Positions 1 to 39,826 of a DNA stretch of 41,282 bases are shown here, piece by piece. The notes under the pieces were generated by a model, which saw only the letters and a program-made list of their open reading frames with translations, did not search any database and was not told the DNA's origin. The stretch lies in assembly GCF_011772445.1 (NCBI RefSeq), contig NZ_WVZN01000017.1, positions 256,543 to 297,824 on the forward strand, read 5' to 3'. A program made the position numbers and the translations under genes. The DNA comes from Hydrogenophaga sp. GTDB taxonomy: Bacteria > Pseudomonadota > Gammaproteobacteria > Burkholderiales > Burkholderiaceae_C. How positions within the stretch are numbered: the first letter of the stretch is position 1; every line of letters begins with the position of its first letter.

Positions 1-2
1 TC

Positions 3-592
3 GCCGCGATGGAGCGCGTGATGCGCGAGGACGCGGCGCACGCGCTGGTGCTGGCCATCGACTGGCCGCGCTTCCTGTCGCAACGCGCCGGCGTGGCCGA
101 GAGTGCCCTGTTCCGCGCCGTGGCCGGCGACGCCGCCGCGGCGAGCGCGCCCGCCGCCTCCGGGCCGGCCGCGTCGGCCGCTCCCGGCGTGCGCCAGCGC
201 CTGCAAGGCCTGCCCTCGGGGCAGCGCCGCGCGGCCCTGGTGGCCTACCTCGGCGAACGCACCCTGCAGGTGCTGGGGCTGGACGCCGACACCCACCTTG
301 ACCCGCGCGCCGCACTGAAAGACACCGGCCTCGATTCCCTCATGGCCGTGGAACTGCGCAACGCGCTGGCCAAGGCCTTCGCGCAGCCGCTGCCCGCCAC
401 GCTGCTGTTCGACTACCCCACGCTGGACGCACTCGCCGCGCACCTGCTGCGCGCGCTGGGTCTGGAGGAGCGCGCGGCCGTGCCCGCCGCGCCCGCCCCG
501 GCGCCCGCGATCGACGACATGGCCGAACTCAGCGATGAGGAGGCCGAAGCCCTGCTGTTGAGGGAACTCGACGGCGGCACCCCGGAGACTTC

Positions 593-596
<4 letters not shown>
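3..596 (+). CDS. Modular type I PKS, C-terminal fragment (end of KR, then ACP)
   Basis: This is the 3' end of a PKS gene that begins upstream; the reading frame is open to the first base, so the ATG at 9 is probably internal. The first ~35 residues match the end of a ketoreductase domain, including the usual post-KR stretch VLAIDWPRFL. An Ala/Pro-rich linker follows, then an acyl carrier protein with GLDSLM; the phosphopantetheine serine codon is at 336-338. The C-terminus carries an acidic helix motif (LSDEEAEALLLREL) that recurs at the ends of the next PKS proteins and looks like a helical docking tail. The stop overlaps the next ATG by four bases (ATGA), and GGAGA at 584-588 gives a close Shine-Dalgarno. 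The chain handed on is therefore at least beta-hydroxylated. Whether this module also has DH or ER cannot be seen. Confidence 0.93.
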
Positions 597-19384
<18,788 letters not shown>

Positions 19385-19388
<4 letters not shown>

Positions 19389-20287
19389 ATTGGACGCCCG
19401 ACCGCCACGGCCTGATGCTGACCACCGCCTTCGTGGCCTTGTGGGCCGCCGAGGAGGCGCTCACGGGCCTGCTCATGGGCCGTTATGGCCTCGACCAGAT
19501 CGTGTGGATGCGCTTCGTGTGGCACATCGTGCTGCTCTACCTGCTGTTCGGCCGGCGCGAGCCCGCGCTGCTGTGGCGCACGCAGCGCCCGCTGTTCCAG
19601 TTGGCGCGAGCGGCCATGATGGTGGGCATGCCCGCGTGCTGGATCATGGGCCTGCACCGCGGCCTGTCGCCCGCGGTGCTGATGTCGGTGTTCTGGATCG
19701 CTCCGCTCATGATCCTGGCGCTGGCGCGGCTGTTCCTGGGCGAGCGGGCCTCGCCCACGGTGTGGCTCGCGGCGCTGCTGGCCTGCGCGGGCGTGTTCGC
19801 GCTGACCGGGCCGCACGCGCTGCCGCAGCCGCTGCTGCTTGTCTTCCCGCTCGGCATGGCCATGTGTTTCAGCCTCTACGTGGTGATGACGCGCGCGCTG
19901 CGCCGCGAGCGCACGCGCACCAACCTGTTCTACACCGGCCTGGGCGTGTGCCTGGCGCTGGCGCCGCTGGTGCCCTCGGGCTGGGTCACGCCCACGCCGC
20001 TGGACGTGGGACTCGTGGGCGCGGTGGCGCTGCTGGGCCTGGGCGGCCTGTTTGCGCTGGAGCGCCTGACCGCCGCCGCGCCGGTGTCGCGCACCGCGCC
20101 GCTGGTGTACCTGCAGATTCCCTTCGCGCTGGGCTTCGCCTGGGCGCTGGAGTTGCACGACCCGAGCCTGCGCACGCTCGCGGGGGTGTTGTTCACCGTG
20201 GTGGTGGTGCTCTACGTGTGGCGCCGCCAGCGCCCGTTCCGGCGCGAAGCCGGGCTCGCCACCGACACCGGTTTCGGGAGCCTGTGA
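19385..20287 (+). CDS. EamA/DMT-family transporter, first of a tandem pair
   Basis: A 300-residue integral membrane protein, the usual length for the ten-helix drug/metabolite transporter (EamA) family. About ten hydrophobic segments can be seen, for example at residues ~11-32, 38-55, 99-121 and 250-290. It has no separate signal peptide. The start ATG overlaps the PKS stop (ATGA), and GGAG at 19373-19376 lies eight bases upstream. It is clearly paralogous to the next gene; both share SVFWI[AS]PL, FPLGMA/YPLGMA, YVVMTR[AS]LR and TAAAPVS. Because it sits inside the PKS operon, export of the product, self-protection or uptake of a precursor are all possible; the sequence does not decide between them. 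DMT proteins move many small molecules, so the substrate is unknown. Confidence 0.9.
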
Positions 20288-20295
20288 GGCACGCC

Positions 20296-21192
20296 ATGTC
20301 CGACAACCGCCGCGCCATCCTCCTGATGCTCGTCTTCGTGGGCCTGTGGGCCGCGATCGAGATCATGGCCTGGCAGGTGCTGCAGCGCTATTCGCCCTAT
20401 CAGGTGGTGTGGACCCGCTATGTCGTGCACCTGGTGCTCATGCTGCTGATCTTCGGCTGGCGCGACCCCGCCGCGCTGGTGCGCACGCGCCGCCCGGTCT
20501 TCCACCTGGCGCGCTCGCTGCTCATGCTGGGCATGCCGGCGTCCTGGGTCATGGGCATGCAGGCCGGCCTGACGGGTGAAGCGGTGATGAGCGTGTTCTG
20601 GATCAGCCCGCTGCTCGTGGTGGCGCTGGGCTGGCTGTTCCTGCGCGACCGCGCCCCGGCGGCGGTCTGGCTGGCCACGCTGGTCGCTGGCCTGGGCACG
20701 CTGCTGGTGCACCCGCCGCACGCGCTGCCGTCGCTGCGCCTGCTGGCCTATCCGCTGGGCATGGCCTTGAGCTTCAGTGCCTACGTGGTGATGACGCGCT
20801 CGCTGCGAGGCGAGCTCACGCGGGCCAACCTGTTCTATACCGCGCTGGGTGTGTTCCTGGCGCTCAGCCCCGCCATGCCCGGCCTGTGGAAATGGCCCGC
20901 GCCCACCGACCTGGTGGTGATGGTGGCGGTGGGCGTGCTGGGTTGCCTCACGCTGTATGCCCTGGACCGCGCCACCGCCGCCGCACCCGTGAGCCTGAGC
21001 GCGCCCGTCATCTACATGCAGGTGGCACTCACGCTGTTCCTGTTGATCGCCCTCGGTGTGCTGGGTGCGGGCAAGCTGCCGCTGCACGTGGGCCTGGGCC
21101 TGTTGTTGATCGTCGGCGCAGCGCTGTTCGTCTGGGTGCGGGAGTCGCGCCTGCAACCGCAGGACGCACTGAGCGCCGCCGCGCCCCATTGA
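20296..21192 (+). CDS. EamA/DMT-family transporter, second of a tandem pair
   Basis: A 298-residue membrane protein with about ten hydrophobic segments, paralogous along its whole length to the gene just upstream. Shared blocks include Q-[IV]-VW-x-R-x-V-x-H near the second helix, VMSVFWISPL, YVVMTRSLR and LFYTALGV. I chose the ATG at 20296 (MSDNRRAILL) because a GAGG overlapping the upstream stop (20286-20289) lies six bases before it; the frame remains open further upstream but only as an overlap with the first transporter. The pair probably arose by tandem duplication and then diverged. Related small transporters can work as hetero-oligomers, so co-function is possible but is inference. A 19-bp, unusually AT-rich gap separates it from the next PKS gene. 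Confidence 0.9.
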   Translation: MSDNRRAILLMLVFVGLWAAIEIMAWQVLQRYSPYQVVWTRYVVHLVLMLLIFGWRDPAALVRTRRPVFHLARSLLMLGMPASWVMGMQAGLTGEAVMSVFWISPLLVVALGWLFLRDRAPAAVWLATLVAGLGTLLVHPPHALPSLRLLAYPLGMALSFSAYVVMTRSLRGELTRANLFYTALGVFLALSPAMPGLWKWPAPTDLVVMVAVGVLGCLTLYALDRATAAAPVSLSAPVIYMQVALTLFLLIALGVLGAGKLPLHVGLGLLLIVGAALFVWVRESRLQPQDALSAAAPH

Positions 21193-21200
21193 ATTTTTCT

Positions 21201-21204
21201 GGAG
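21201..21204 (+). promoter_or_regulatory. Shine-Dalgarno of the PKS gene at 21212
   Basis: GGAG lies seven bases before the ATG at 21212, in a 19-bp gap that contains the local AT-rich stretch AATTTTTCT. Most PKS junctions in this operon rely on four-base stop/start overlaps, but this gene has its own free-standing ribosome binding site. That fits a re-initiation point after the transporter pair. Confidence 0.7.
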
Positions 21205-21211
21205 TAGAGAC

Positions 21212-27723
<6,512 letters not shown>

Positions 27724-27727
<4 letters not shown>

Positions 27728-30700
27728 GCGATACCGCCGAGCTGATCCAGCGGCTGGCCGCGCTGGACATCCAGTTGAAGCTGGATGGCGAGCGCCTGAG
27801 CGTGAATGCGCCCAAGGGCGCGGTCACGCCCGAGTTGCGCGAAGAACTCGGGCGCCGCAAGGAAGAAGTGAGGGCCTGGCTGCAGGCGCAGCCCGCCCGC
27901 GGCGGTGGCGAAGGCGCGCGCCAGTCCGCCCTGGTGGCCGTGCCGCGCGGCGAGGACATGCCGGTTTCGCACACCCAGCAGCGGCTGTGGTTCATCCGCC
28001 GCATGGACCCGAACAGCCACGTCTACAACATCGCCAACGTCATGCGTCTGGACGGGCCGCTGGACGAAGCCGCGCTGGGGCGTGCCATGGCCGACATCGT
28101 GGCCCGGCACGAGAGCCTGCGCACGCGCTTCATCGAGGCCGACGGCGTGCCGCGTTGCGTCATCGAGGCGCAAGCGCCGCTGGTGATCGAGCGCATTGAC
28201 TTGACCCACCTGCCCGAGGCGCGCCGCGACGCGGCCGCGCTGGACGCCGCGCAGGCGGTGGCCGCGAAGCCCTTCGACCTGGCGCGTGCGCCGCTGCTGC
28301 ACGCGGCGCTCATCCGCACCGCGGCCGATTCGCATGTCTTCGTCTTCGTGCTTGACCACATCGTGTCGGACGGCCTGTCGATGGGCATCTTCATGCACGA
28401 GTTGCAGGCCCTCTACAACCGCCACGCCGCAGGCAGCGCGGACGGCCTGCCGCCACTGCCCATCCAGTACATCGACTACGTGGAGTGGGAGCGCGACAAC
28501 TTCGAGCGGGGCGCACTCGACGAGCACATCGCCTTCTGGAAGCGCCAACTCGCGGGCCTGCCTTCCATGCTGCAACTGCCCACCGATCGCCCACGCCCGC
28601 CGGTGCAGACCACGCGCGGACGCCGCAGCGTGGTGCAGCTCCCACTGGACCTGTCGGAACGGCTCAAGGCCTTCGGGCGCAGCGAAGGCACCACGCTGTT
28701 CATGGTGCTGATGTCGGCCTTCCAGGCCCTGCTGCACCGCTACAGCGGTGAGTCCGACTTTGCCGTCGGCTCGGCCATCGCCAACCGCAACCGATCCGAG
28801 ATCGAGCCCGTCATCGGCTTCTTCGCCAACAACATCGTGCTGCGCGCCAACCTGGAGGGCAACCCGACCGTGCGCGAGCTCATGTCGCGCGTGCGCGAGA
28901 CCGCGCTCAAGTCCTATGCGCACCAGGAGATGCCCTTCGACATGCTGGTCGACGTGATCGGCGCGCGCCGCGAGCTGGACCACTCGCCGCTGTTCCAGGT
29001 GCTGTTCGTGCTGCAGCACTTCAGCCTCACCGGGCTGACGCTGGACAAGCTGCAGTGCCAGGTGATGGAGCTGCCGCTGAACACGGCCCGCTTCGACCTT
29101 GCGGTGGACGTCTTCGACGTGCCGAACCTCGGCCTGCGGGTCTACTTCGAATACAACAGCGATCTCTTCGACGAGGCCACCATCGTGCGCCTGCAGGGCC
29201 ACTTCGAGCAGTTGCTGCGCGGCTTCATCGACACGCCCGACGCCCGCATCGCCGACCTCCCCCTGCTCACCCCCGCCGAAGAGCGCCAGCTGCTGATCGA
29301 CTGGAACGCCACCGCCGCGGACTACCCGCGCGAGCAGACCGTGCACGGCCTGTTCGAGGCGCAGGTGGCGCGCACGCCGCAGGCTGTGGCCGTGCGTTTC
29401 GAAGAGCAGTCGCTGAGCTACGCCGAGCTCAACGCGCGCGCCAACCGCCTCGCCCACCACCTGCGCGCGCTCGGTGCCGGCGCGGGTTCGCTGGTGGGCG
29501 TGTGGATGGAGCGCGGCCTGGACATGGTGGTCGCGATCCTGGGCATCCTGAAGGCCGGCGCGGCCTATGTGCCACTGGACCCGGCCTTTCCCAAGGACCG
29601 CATCGACTACATGATGGAAGACGCGGAGCTGGCCATCGTGGTCACGCAGTCGTCGCTGGCCGATGGTTTGCCCGATGGTGTGCACGGCGTGCGCCTGGAC
29701 GCCAGCGAGGCCGAGCTGGTGTCGCAGTCGCCGCTGAACCTGCCGGCCAGCGCGGGCGCCAGCGACCTGGCCTACGTGATCTACACGTCCGGCTCCACCG
29801 GCCGCCCCAAGGGCGTGATGCTGGAGCACCGCTCGGTGGTGAACTTCCTGCTGTCCATGCAGCGCGAGCCGGGCATCACCGCGCAGGACCGCTTCGTGGC
29901 CGTGACCACGCTGTCCTTCGATATCGCGGGCCTGGAGATCCACGGCCCGCTGACGGTGGGTGGCACGGTGGTGCTGGCCGCGCGCGCCACCGCGCTCGAC
30001 GGCCTGCGCCTGGCGCAACTGCTGGAGCGCCACGAGGCCACGCTGTTGCAGGCCACCCCCGCCACCTGGCGCCTGCTGCTGGACAGCGGCTGGCGCGGGC
30101 GGCCCGGCATGAAGATGCTGTGCGGCGGCGAAGGCCTGCCGCGCGAGCTGGCCGACAAGCTCATCGCCACCGGCGGCGAGCTCTGGAACATGTACGGCCC
30201 CACCGAGACGACCATCTGGTCCACGGTGCAGCGCATCACCGACACGGCGCGCGGCATCTCCATCGGCCGGCCCATCGCCAACACGCAGGTGTACGTGCTG
30301 GAGCCTTCCGGCCTGCCGGCGCCCGTGGGCGTGGGCGGCGAGCTGTGCATCGGCGGTGACGGCCTGGCGCGCGGCTATCGAAACCGCGACGAACTCACCG
30401 CCGAGAAGTTCGTGACGCTGGACCTGCCCGGCGTGGGCCCCACGCGCGTGTACCGCACGGGCGACGTGGTGCGCTTCCTGGCCGACGGCCGCCTGGAGTT
30501 CCTGGGCCGGCGCGACCACCAGGTGAAGGTGCGGGGCTTCCGCATCGAGCTCGGCGAGATCGAGACCGTGCTCTCGCGCCACCCCGGCATCAAGAGCAAC
30601 GTGGTGCACGTGCGCGAGGACACGCCCGGCGACCAGCGCCTGGTGGCCTACGTGGTGCCCACCCCCGGCGCCACGCCCGAGGCCGAGGCCATGCGCGCCA

Positions 30701-31137
30701 CGCTGCGCGCGCAATTGCCCGAGTACATGGTGCCCGGGCAGTTCGTGGTGCTCGACGCCTTTCCGCTCACGCCCAACGGCAAGGTGGACCGCAAGGCCCT
30801 GCCCGTGCCCGAGGCGAGCGCGCCCAGCGAGGCCGACGAAGTGGCCGAGGCGCTGATGTCGCCCGTGCAGCGGCAGGTGGCCGCGCTGTGGCGCGGCATC
30901 CTCAAGCTCGACCGCGTGGGCCTGCACGCCAACTTCTTCGACATCGGCGGGCATTCGCTGCTGCTGGTGCGCCTGCAGGCCGCGCTCAAGCGCGAGTTCG
31001 GCCAGGAGATTCCGCTGGTCGAGCTGTTCCAGCGCACCACCGTGGCGGCGCAGGCGGAGCGCCTGGGCGCGCCGGCGGGCACGAACTCGGCACTGGAGCG
31101 GGCGCGCGCCCGCGCCGCGAAACAGATTCAGGGTTGA
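27724..31137 (+). CDS. NRPS module, TubC-like docking domain-C-A-PCP, glycine code
   Basis: A 1137-residue module starting at GTG, which overlaps the previous stop. Residues ~2-55 form a TubC_N-like (beta-hairpin) docking domain. The condensation domain (~75-510) has DHIVSDG at 211-217, so the first His of HHxxxDG is Asp while the catalytic second His212 is kept. The adenylation domain (~530-1030) has YTSGSTGRPKG from 687. Aligned by eye to the GrsA pocket, its residues are D733, I734, L737, Q776, L799, G801, M823, I831 and W832 plus the invariant Lys, reading DILQLGMIWK. The published glycine code is DILQLGLIWK. The PCP has GGHSL with Ser1078. The tail LERARARAAKQ is typical of an NRPS handing on to a PKS. 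It should couple glycine to the polyketide chain. Confidence 0.95.
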
Positions 31138-31140
31138 CGG

Positions 31141-34100
31141 ATGGACCACACGGACAACAAGGACCTCAGGGACAAGTACCCCGCGCACGCCATCGCCATC
31201 GTCGGCCTGGCGGGGCGTTTTCCGGGTGCGAGCGACCTCGACGCCTTCTGGCGCAACATCCGCGAGGGCGTGGAGTCGCTGGAGGACTTCAGCGACGAGG
31301 ACCTGCGCGAGGCCGGGGTGGACCCGGCGCTGAGCGCGCAGCCCGGCTACGTGAAGCGCGGCACCGTGCTGCAGGAATCGGAGCACTTCGACGCCGCCTT
31401 CTTCGGCCTGTCGCCGCGCGAGGCGCAGGTGATCGACCCGCAGCAGCGCATCTTCCTGGAGTGCGCCTGGGAGGCGCTGGAGCACGCGGGCTACGCGCCG
31501 GGCGCCATCGAGGCGCCGGTGGGCGTGTACGCGGGCGCGAGCATGAACAGCTACCTGTTCTCGCAGATCCTGCGCAACCCGGCGCTGGCGGCGGCGGTGG
31601 GCGGCTACCAGCTCATGCTCGGCAACGACAAGGACTTCCTCTGCACGCGCGTGTCCTACAAGCTGGACCTGCGCGGCCCCAGCATGACGCTGCAGACCGC
31701 CTGCTCCACCTCGCTGGTGGCGGTGCAGGCGGCCTGCCGCGCGCTGGAGCGCCACGAGTGCGACATGGCCCTGGCCGGCGGCGTGTCGCTGAGCTTTCCG
31801 CAGCGCGGCGGCTACCTCTACCAGGAGGGCATGATCCTCTCGCCCGACGGCCACTGCCGCCCCTTCGACGCCGACGCCAAGGGCACGCGGCCCGGCGCGG
31901 GCGCGGGCATCGTGGTGCTCAAGCGTCTGAGCGATGCGCTGGCCGACGGGGACACCGTCCACGCCGTCATCCGCGGCGCGGCCATCAACAACGACGGCGC
32001 GGGCAAGGCCGGCTACACCGCGCCCAGCGTGGACGGCCAGGTCGAGGCGATCGCCACCGCGCAGATCCTCGCCGGCGTGGAGCCGCGCAGCATCGGCTAC
32101 ATCGAGGCGCACGGCACGGCCACGCCGCTGGGCGACCCGATCGAGATCATGGCGCTGCGCCAGGTGTTCGAGGGCGGCACCGACGAGCGCGGCTTCTGCC
32201 GGCTCGGCTCGCTGAAAGCCAACCTGGGCCACCTGGACGCGGCGGCCGGCGTGGCCGGCCTCATCAAGGCCGTGCTGGTGCTGAAACACCGCGAACTGCC
32301 GCCGCTGGTGAACTTCCAGCGGCCCAACCCGCAACTGAACCTGGAGGCCTCGCCCTTCACCGCCAGCGCCGAGGCCGCGCCCTGGCCAGCCGGCGCCACG
32401 CCGCGCCGCGCGGGCGTCAGCTCCTTCGGCATCGGCGGCACCAACGCGCACGTGGTGCTGGAAGAAGCGCCGGAACCGGCGCGCGAGGCGGTGGACGCGG
32501 GGCCTCAACTCATCGTGCTGTCCGCACGCACCGAGGCCGCGCTGGACGCCGCCACGCAGCGTCTGCAACAGCACCTGCGGGACCACCCCGAGGCCAGCCT
32601 GCGCGACATCGCCTGGACGCTGCAGACCGGCCGCCGCGCCTTCGCGCAGCGCCGCGTGGTGGCGGCGTCCTCCGCGGCCGAACTCATCGCCGCGCTGGAC
32701 GCGCCGCAACGCGGGCCCGTGTTCAGCGCGCGCCACGAAGGTGGTGACCGCCCCGTGGCCTTCCTGTTCAGCGGGCAGGGCAGCCAGTTCGCCGGCATGG
32801 GCGCGGGCCTGTACGCGCAACACCCGGTCTACCGCGACGCCGTGGACCGCTGCGCCGGGTTGCTGCGCGAGCCCCTGGGCCGCGACCTGCGCGAGCTGCT
32901 GTTCGCCCCCGCGGGCGACAAGACCATCAACGAGACGCGCTACGCGCAACCCGCGCTGTTCGTCACGGAATACGCGCTGGCCCTGCTGTGGCAAAGCTGG
33001 GGCGTGCGCCCGGCGGCCATGCTGGGTCACAGCATCGGCGAGTACGTGGCCGCGCACCTGGCGGGTGTGCTGTCGCTGGCCGACGCGCTCACGCTGGTGG
33101 CCGCGCGCGGCCGGCTGATGCAAGGCATGGCGCCCGGCGGCATGGCCGCGGTGCACATGGCCGAAGGCCCGCTGCGCGCCTGGCTCACGGCGAACGCGCC
33201 CGCGCTGGAGATCGCGGCCGTGAATGCGCCGGGTCTGTGCGCCATCGCCGGCCCGCGCGAGGCGCTGGACGCGGGCCTGGCCGCGCTGGCCGCGCAAGGC
33301 ACCGAGGCGCAGGCGCTGCACACCTCGCACGCCTTCCATTCCTCGATGATGGACGGCGTGCTGGAGCCCTTCACCGCGCTGGTGAGCGGCCTCACGCTGA
33401 ACGCGCCCACCGTGCCCTACGTCTCCAACCTCACGGGCCTGTGGATCACGCCGGAGCAGGCCACCTCGCCCGCGTACTACGCCGAGCACCTGCGCCGCGC
33501 GGTGCTGTTCGAGGCCGGCGTGCGCATGCTGGCGGCCGACGCCACGCTGCACCTGCTGGAGGTGGGCCCGGGCCGTGCCCTCGCCACGCTGGCTGGCATG
33601 GCGCTGGGTCCACAGGGCGCGCGCCGCGTGGCGGCGTCGCTGGGCGGCGCGCGCGAGGCGAAGCAGGAAGCGCCCGCCGTGCTGGAGGCCGCGGGCCGCC
33701 TGTGGCTGTCGGGCGTGTCGCTGAACTGGGCGGGCCTGCATAGCGGGCGGCCGGCGCGCCGCGTGCCGTTGCCCACCTACCCGTTCGAGCGCCAGCGCCA
33801 CACGATCGAGGCGTCCGCGCCGACGGCCGCCCCCGCCGCCGTGCCGGCCGCTGAAGCGAACGATGCCAACACCGTGGCCTTCAGCCGCGACGTGGCCGAC
33901 TGGCTGTTCGCGCCCACCTGGGCGCGCGCGCCGCTCAACCGCGCGGCCACGCTCTCGGGCACCTGGCTCATCGCGGGCGGTGCCGACGCACTGGCCGAGG
34001 CGCTCGCGCGCCTTGTGCGCGCGGCCGGTGCGCAGGTCGTTCGCCTCCGGGAACCCGGGGAGGCCGGGCCGGCCGTGACCCAGGCCCGCGCGGGGGGTCA

Positions 34101-35705
34101 GCCCGTGGTGGGCGCCTTCGCCCTGTGGGGCCTGCAGACCGACCCAGCCAAGAACGCCCAGGCGAGCCATTGGCTGCACCACGCGCCCGTGGCCCTGGCC
34201 GCCGCGCTGGCGCCCACGGCCAGCGAGCCGGTGCGGATGGTCGTGGCCACCGCCGGCGCGCACAGCGTGCTCGGCGAGCCCGTGGTGCGGTCCAGCGGCG
34301 CGCTGGCCGTGGGCCCCGTGCTGGCTCTGCCGCTGGAGGTGCCGGGCTTGCGTCTGCGCCAGCTCGACCTCGAGGCCGGCGCGGCGGACGAGCTGGCCGC
34401 GCAACAACTGTTCGACGAAGCCCTGGCGCGCGATGAGGAAGACATGGTGGCGCGCCGCCAGGGCCAGCGCTGGCTGCGCCGCCACGAGCACACCGCCTTG
34501 CCAGCCGCCCGCGCCGATGCCCTGCCGCTGAGCGACGGCGCCGTGGTGCTGATGACGGGTGGGCTGGGCGGCATGGGCCTGGCCATCGCGCAGCGCCTGG
34601 CCGAGCGCCGCCGCGTGCGCTGGCTGTTGACCGCGCGCACGGCGCTGCCGCCGCGCGGCGAGTGGGACGCCTGGCTCGCGGCAAAAGGCGCCGACGATCG
34701 CCACTCGGTCACCATCACCGCACTGCGCGCCATCGAAGCGGCGGGTGGCGAGGTGGAGGTGGCCACGGCCGACGCCGCCGACGCGACCGCCATGGCCGCT
34801 GCCGTGCAGGCCGCGCGCGCGCGCTGGGGCCGCATCGACGCGGTGATCCACGCGGCCGGCGTGGCGGGCGAGGGTTCGCTCTCGGCGCTGAAGACGCCCG
34901 AGGCCATCGAGGCCGTGCTGGCGCCCAAGCTGGAAGGCCTGCGCGTGCTGCGCGAGCTGCTGGCCGACACGCCGCTGGAGCTCGTGGTGCTGATGAGTTC
35001 CATCAACGCCGTGCTGGGCGCGCCCGGCGTGGCCGACTACGCCTCGGCCAATGCCGTGCTCGACGCCTTCGCCGAATCGTCCGAGGTGCCGCCGGCCTGG
35101 CACCGCGTGGTGGCGTTCGACTGGGGCGCCTGGCGCGAGGTCGGCATGGCCGCCAAGCTGGAGGTGCCGGCCTGGCGCCGCGCGGCCTGGGACGCCTACC
35201 TCGCCAAGGCCATCGGCACGCAGGACGGGCTGGACGCCTTCGAGCGCGTGCTCGCCAGCGAACTGCGCCGCGTGGTGGTCGTGCCCTACGACCTGCCCAA
35301 GGCCTTGTCGCTGACGCGCGCGGCCGCGCTGAAGCCCCCGGCCGAGGCGCCGCGCGCCGAGGCCGCGGTGCGCGAGCCCACGCCCGTGAAGGACGCTGCA
35401 CCCGCCGCCGCGCGCGCCGTGAACCCCGACGAGCTGCCGCAAGGCGAGGTGCAGACCCGCCTGGCCGCCATCTGGGTGGAACTGCTGGGCGTGGACAGCG
35501 TCGCCTCGCACGATGATTTCTTCCATCTTGGGGGACACTCCCTGCTGGCCACGCGGGTGCTCGCGCGCATCCGCGAATCCATGGGGGTGCAACTGGCGTT
35601 GCGCGACATGTTTGACGCGTCCACCCTGCAGGCCCTGGCACAGCGGGTGCAGGAGGGCATGGCCACCGCTGAAAGCAACGATGACGATCGGGAGGAGATC
35701 GAGTT

Positions 35706-35709
<4 letters not shown>
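31141..35709 (+). CDS. Type I PKS module KS-AT-KR-ACP, embedded between two NRPS modules
   Basis: A 1522-residue module of the NRPS/PKS hybrid type. The KS (Cys188 in QTACSTSL, HGTATPLGDPIE) differs from the DTACSSS type of the other KSs here, as is usual for a KS that takes an aminoacyl chain. The AT has Ser631 (GHSIGEY) and HAFH at 730-733, predicting malonyl-CoA. A structural KR subdomain (~870-1120) precedes the catalytic KR, which has TGGLGGMG from about 1139, Ser1287 and Tyr1300, and no LDD motif. There is no DH or ER. The carrier domain is PCP-like (LGGHSL, Ser1467). The C-terminus is DREEIEF, matching the tail of the PKS ending at 27727. Extending glycine and reducing once would give a 4-amino-3-hydroxybutanoyl unit. 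CAGGG at 31129-31133 is a weak ribosome site for the ATG at 31141. Confidence 0.95.
35689..35708 (+). promoter_or_regulatory. Strong Shine-Dalgarno and TTG start of the second NRPS gene
   Basis: GGGAGGAG (35690-35697) lies eight bases before the TTG at 35706-35708, which overlaps the PKS stop (TTGA). The site is built from the CGG-GAG-GAG codons of the PKS docking tail. It supports this rare start codon, because the docking domain begins immediately after it and no upstream ATG or GTG is better placed. Confidence 0.82.
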
Positions 35710-39058
<3,349 letters not shown>

Positions 39059-39062
<4 letters not shown>

Positions 39063-39826
39063 CGCCCCTGTACTTCGGCGAGCGTTCGCGCCGCCTGTTC
39101 GGGCTCTACACGCCCGCGCATGCCACCGGTGGGCGCGCGCGCGGCGCCGTGCTGTGCGCGCCCTGGGGCGCGGAGTACCTGCGCGCGCACCGCAGCATGG
39201 CCCAGCTCGGCAAGTGGCTGGGCGAAGCGGGCGTGCACGTGCTGCGCTTCGACTACCACGGCACCGGCGACTCGGCCGGCGACATGGGCGAGGCGCGCAT
39301 CGACGGCTGGATCGAGGACGTGCAGACCGCCATCGACGAATTGAAGGACACCGCCGGCCTGCAGCGCGTGACGCTGGTGGGCCTGCGACTGGGCGCCACG
39401 CTGGCCGCGCGCGCCGCCGCGAAGCGCCGGCGCGAGGTGGACGGCCTGCTGCTGTGGGACCCGGTGATCAGCGGGCGTGAACACCTGGCGGAGTTGCGCG
39501 CCCTGCACGCGCAGACCTTGCACACGCGCGGCCTGAGCGACGGGGCCTCGGAACTGCTGGGTTTTCCCATGAGTGAGGCGCTGCTGCGGGACATCGAGGG
39601 CATTGACCTGTTGGACCCCGCGCCAACTTGGCCCGCGCGCACGCTGGCCGTGGTGAGCGAAACGCGCGAGGCCTGGCGCGCGCTGGGTGCTGCGCTGCCG
39701 CCCGGCGATGGCTCGGCCGTCGAGTCCATGGAGGTGCAGCCGGCCTGGCTGGAAGACCGGCACTCGGGCGCGGGCGCCGTGCCGGTGAGGCTGCTGCGGC
39801 GAATCGTGGACTGGACGGGGCAATGA
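39059..39826 (+). CDS. Alpha/beta-hydrolase-fold protein with degenerate nucleophile elbow (GLRLG)
   Basis: A 255-residue protein. I placed the start at the ATG that overlaps the NRPS stop (ATGA); the frame is open further upstream but overlaps the NRPS. The early strand-turn motif RFDYHGTGDSAGD is typical of the serine-aminopeptidase-like (S33) alpha/beta-hydrolase group. At the elbow the usual G-x-S-x-G reads GLRLG, with Arg110 in place of the serine, so classical esterase chemistry looks impossible. From memory, GLRLGA elbows occur in hydrolases associated with exosortase/exopolysaccharide loci, which also come as tandem pairs; this needs a profile search. Its neighbour is a second member of the fold that does have a nucleophile. 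A structural or regulatory partner role, or a non-hydrolytic one, is inference. Confidence 0.85.
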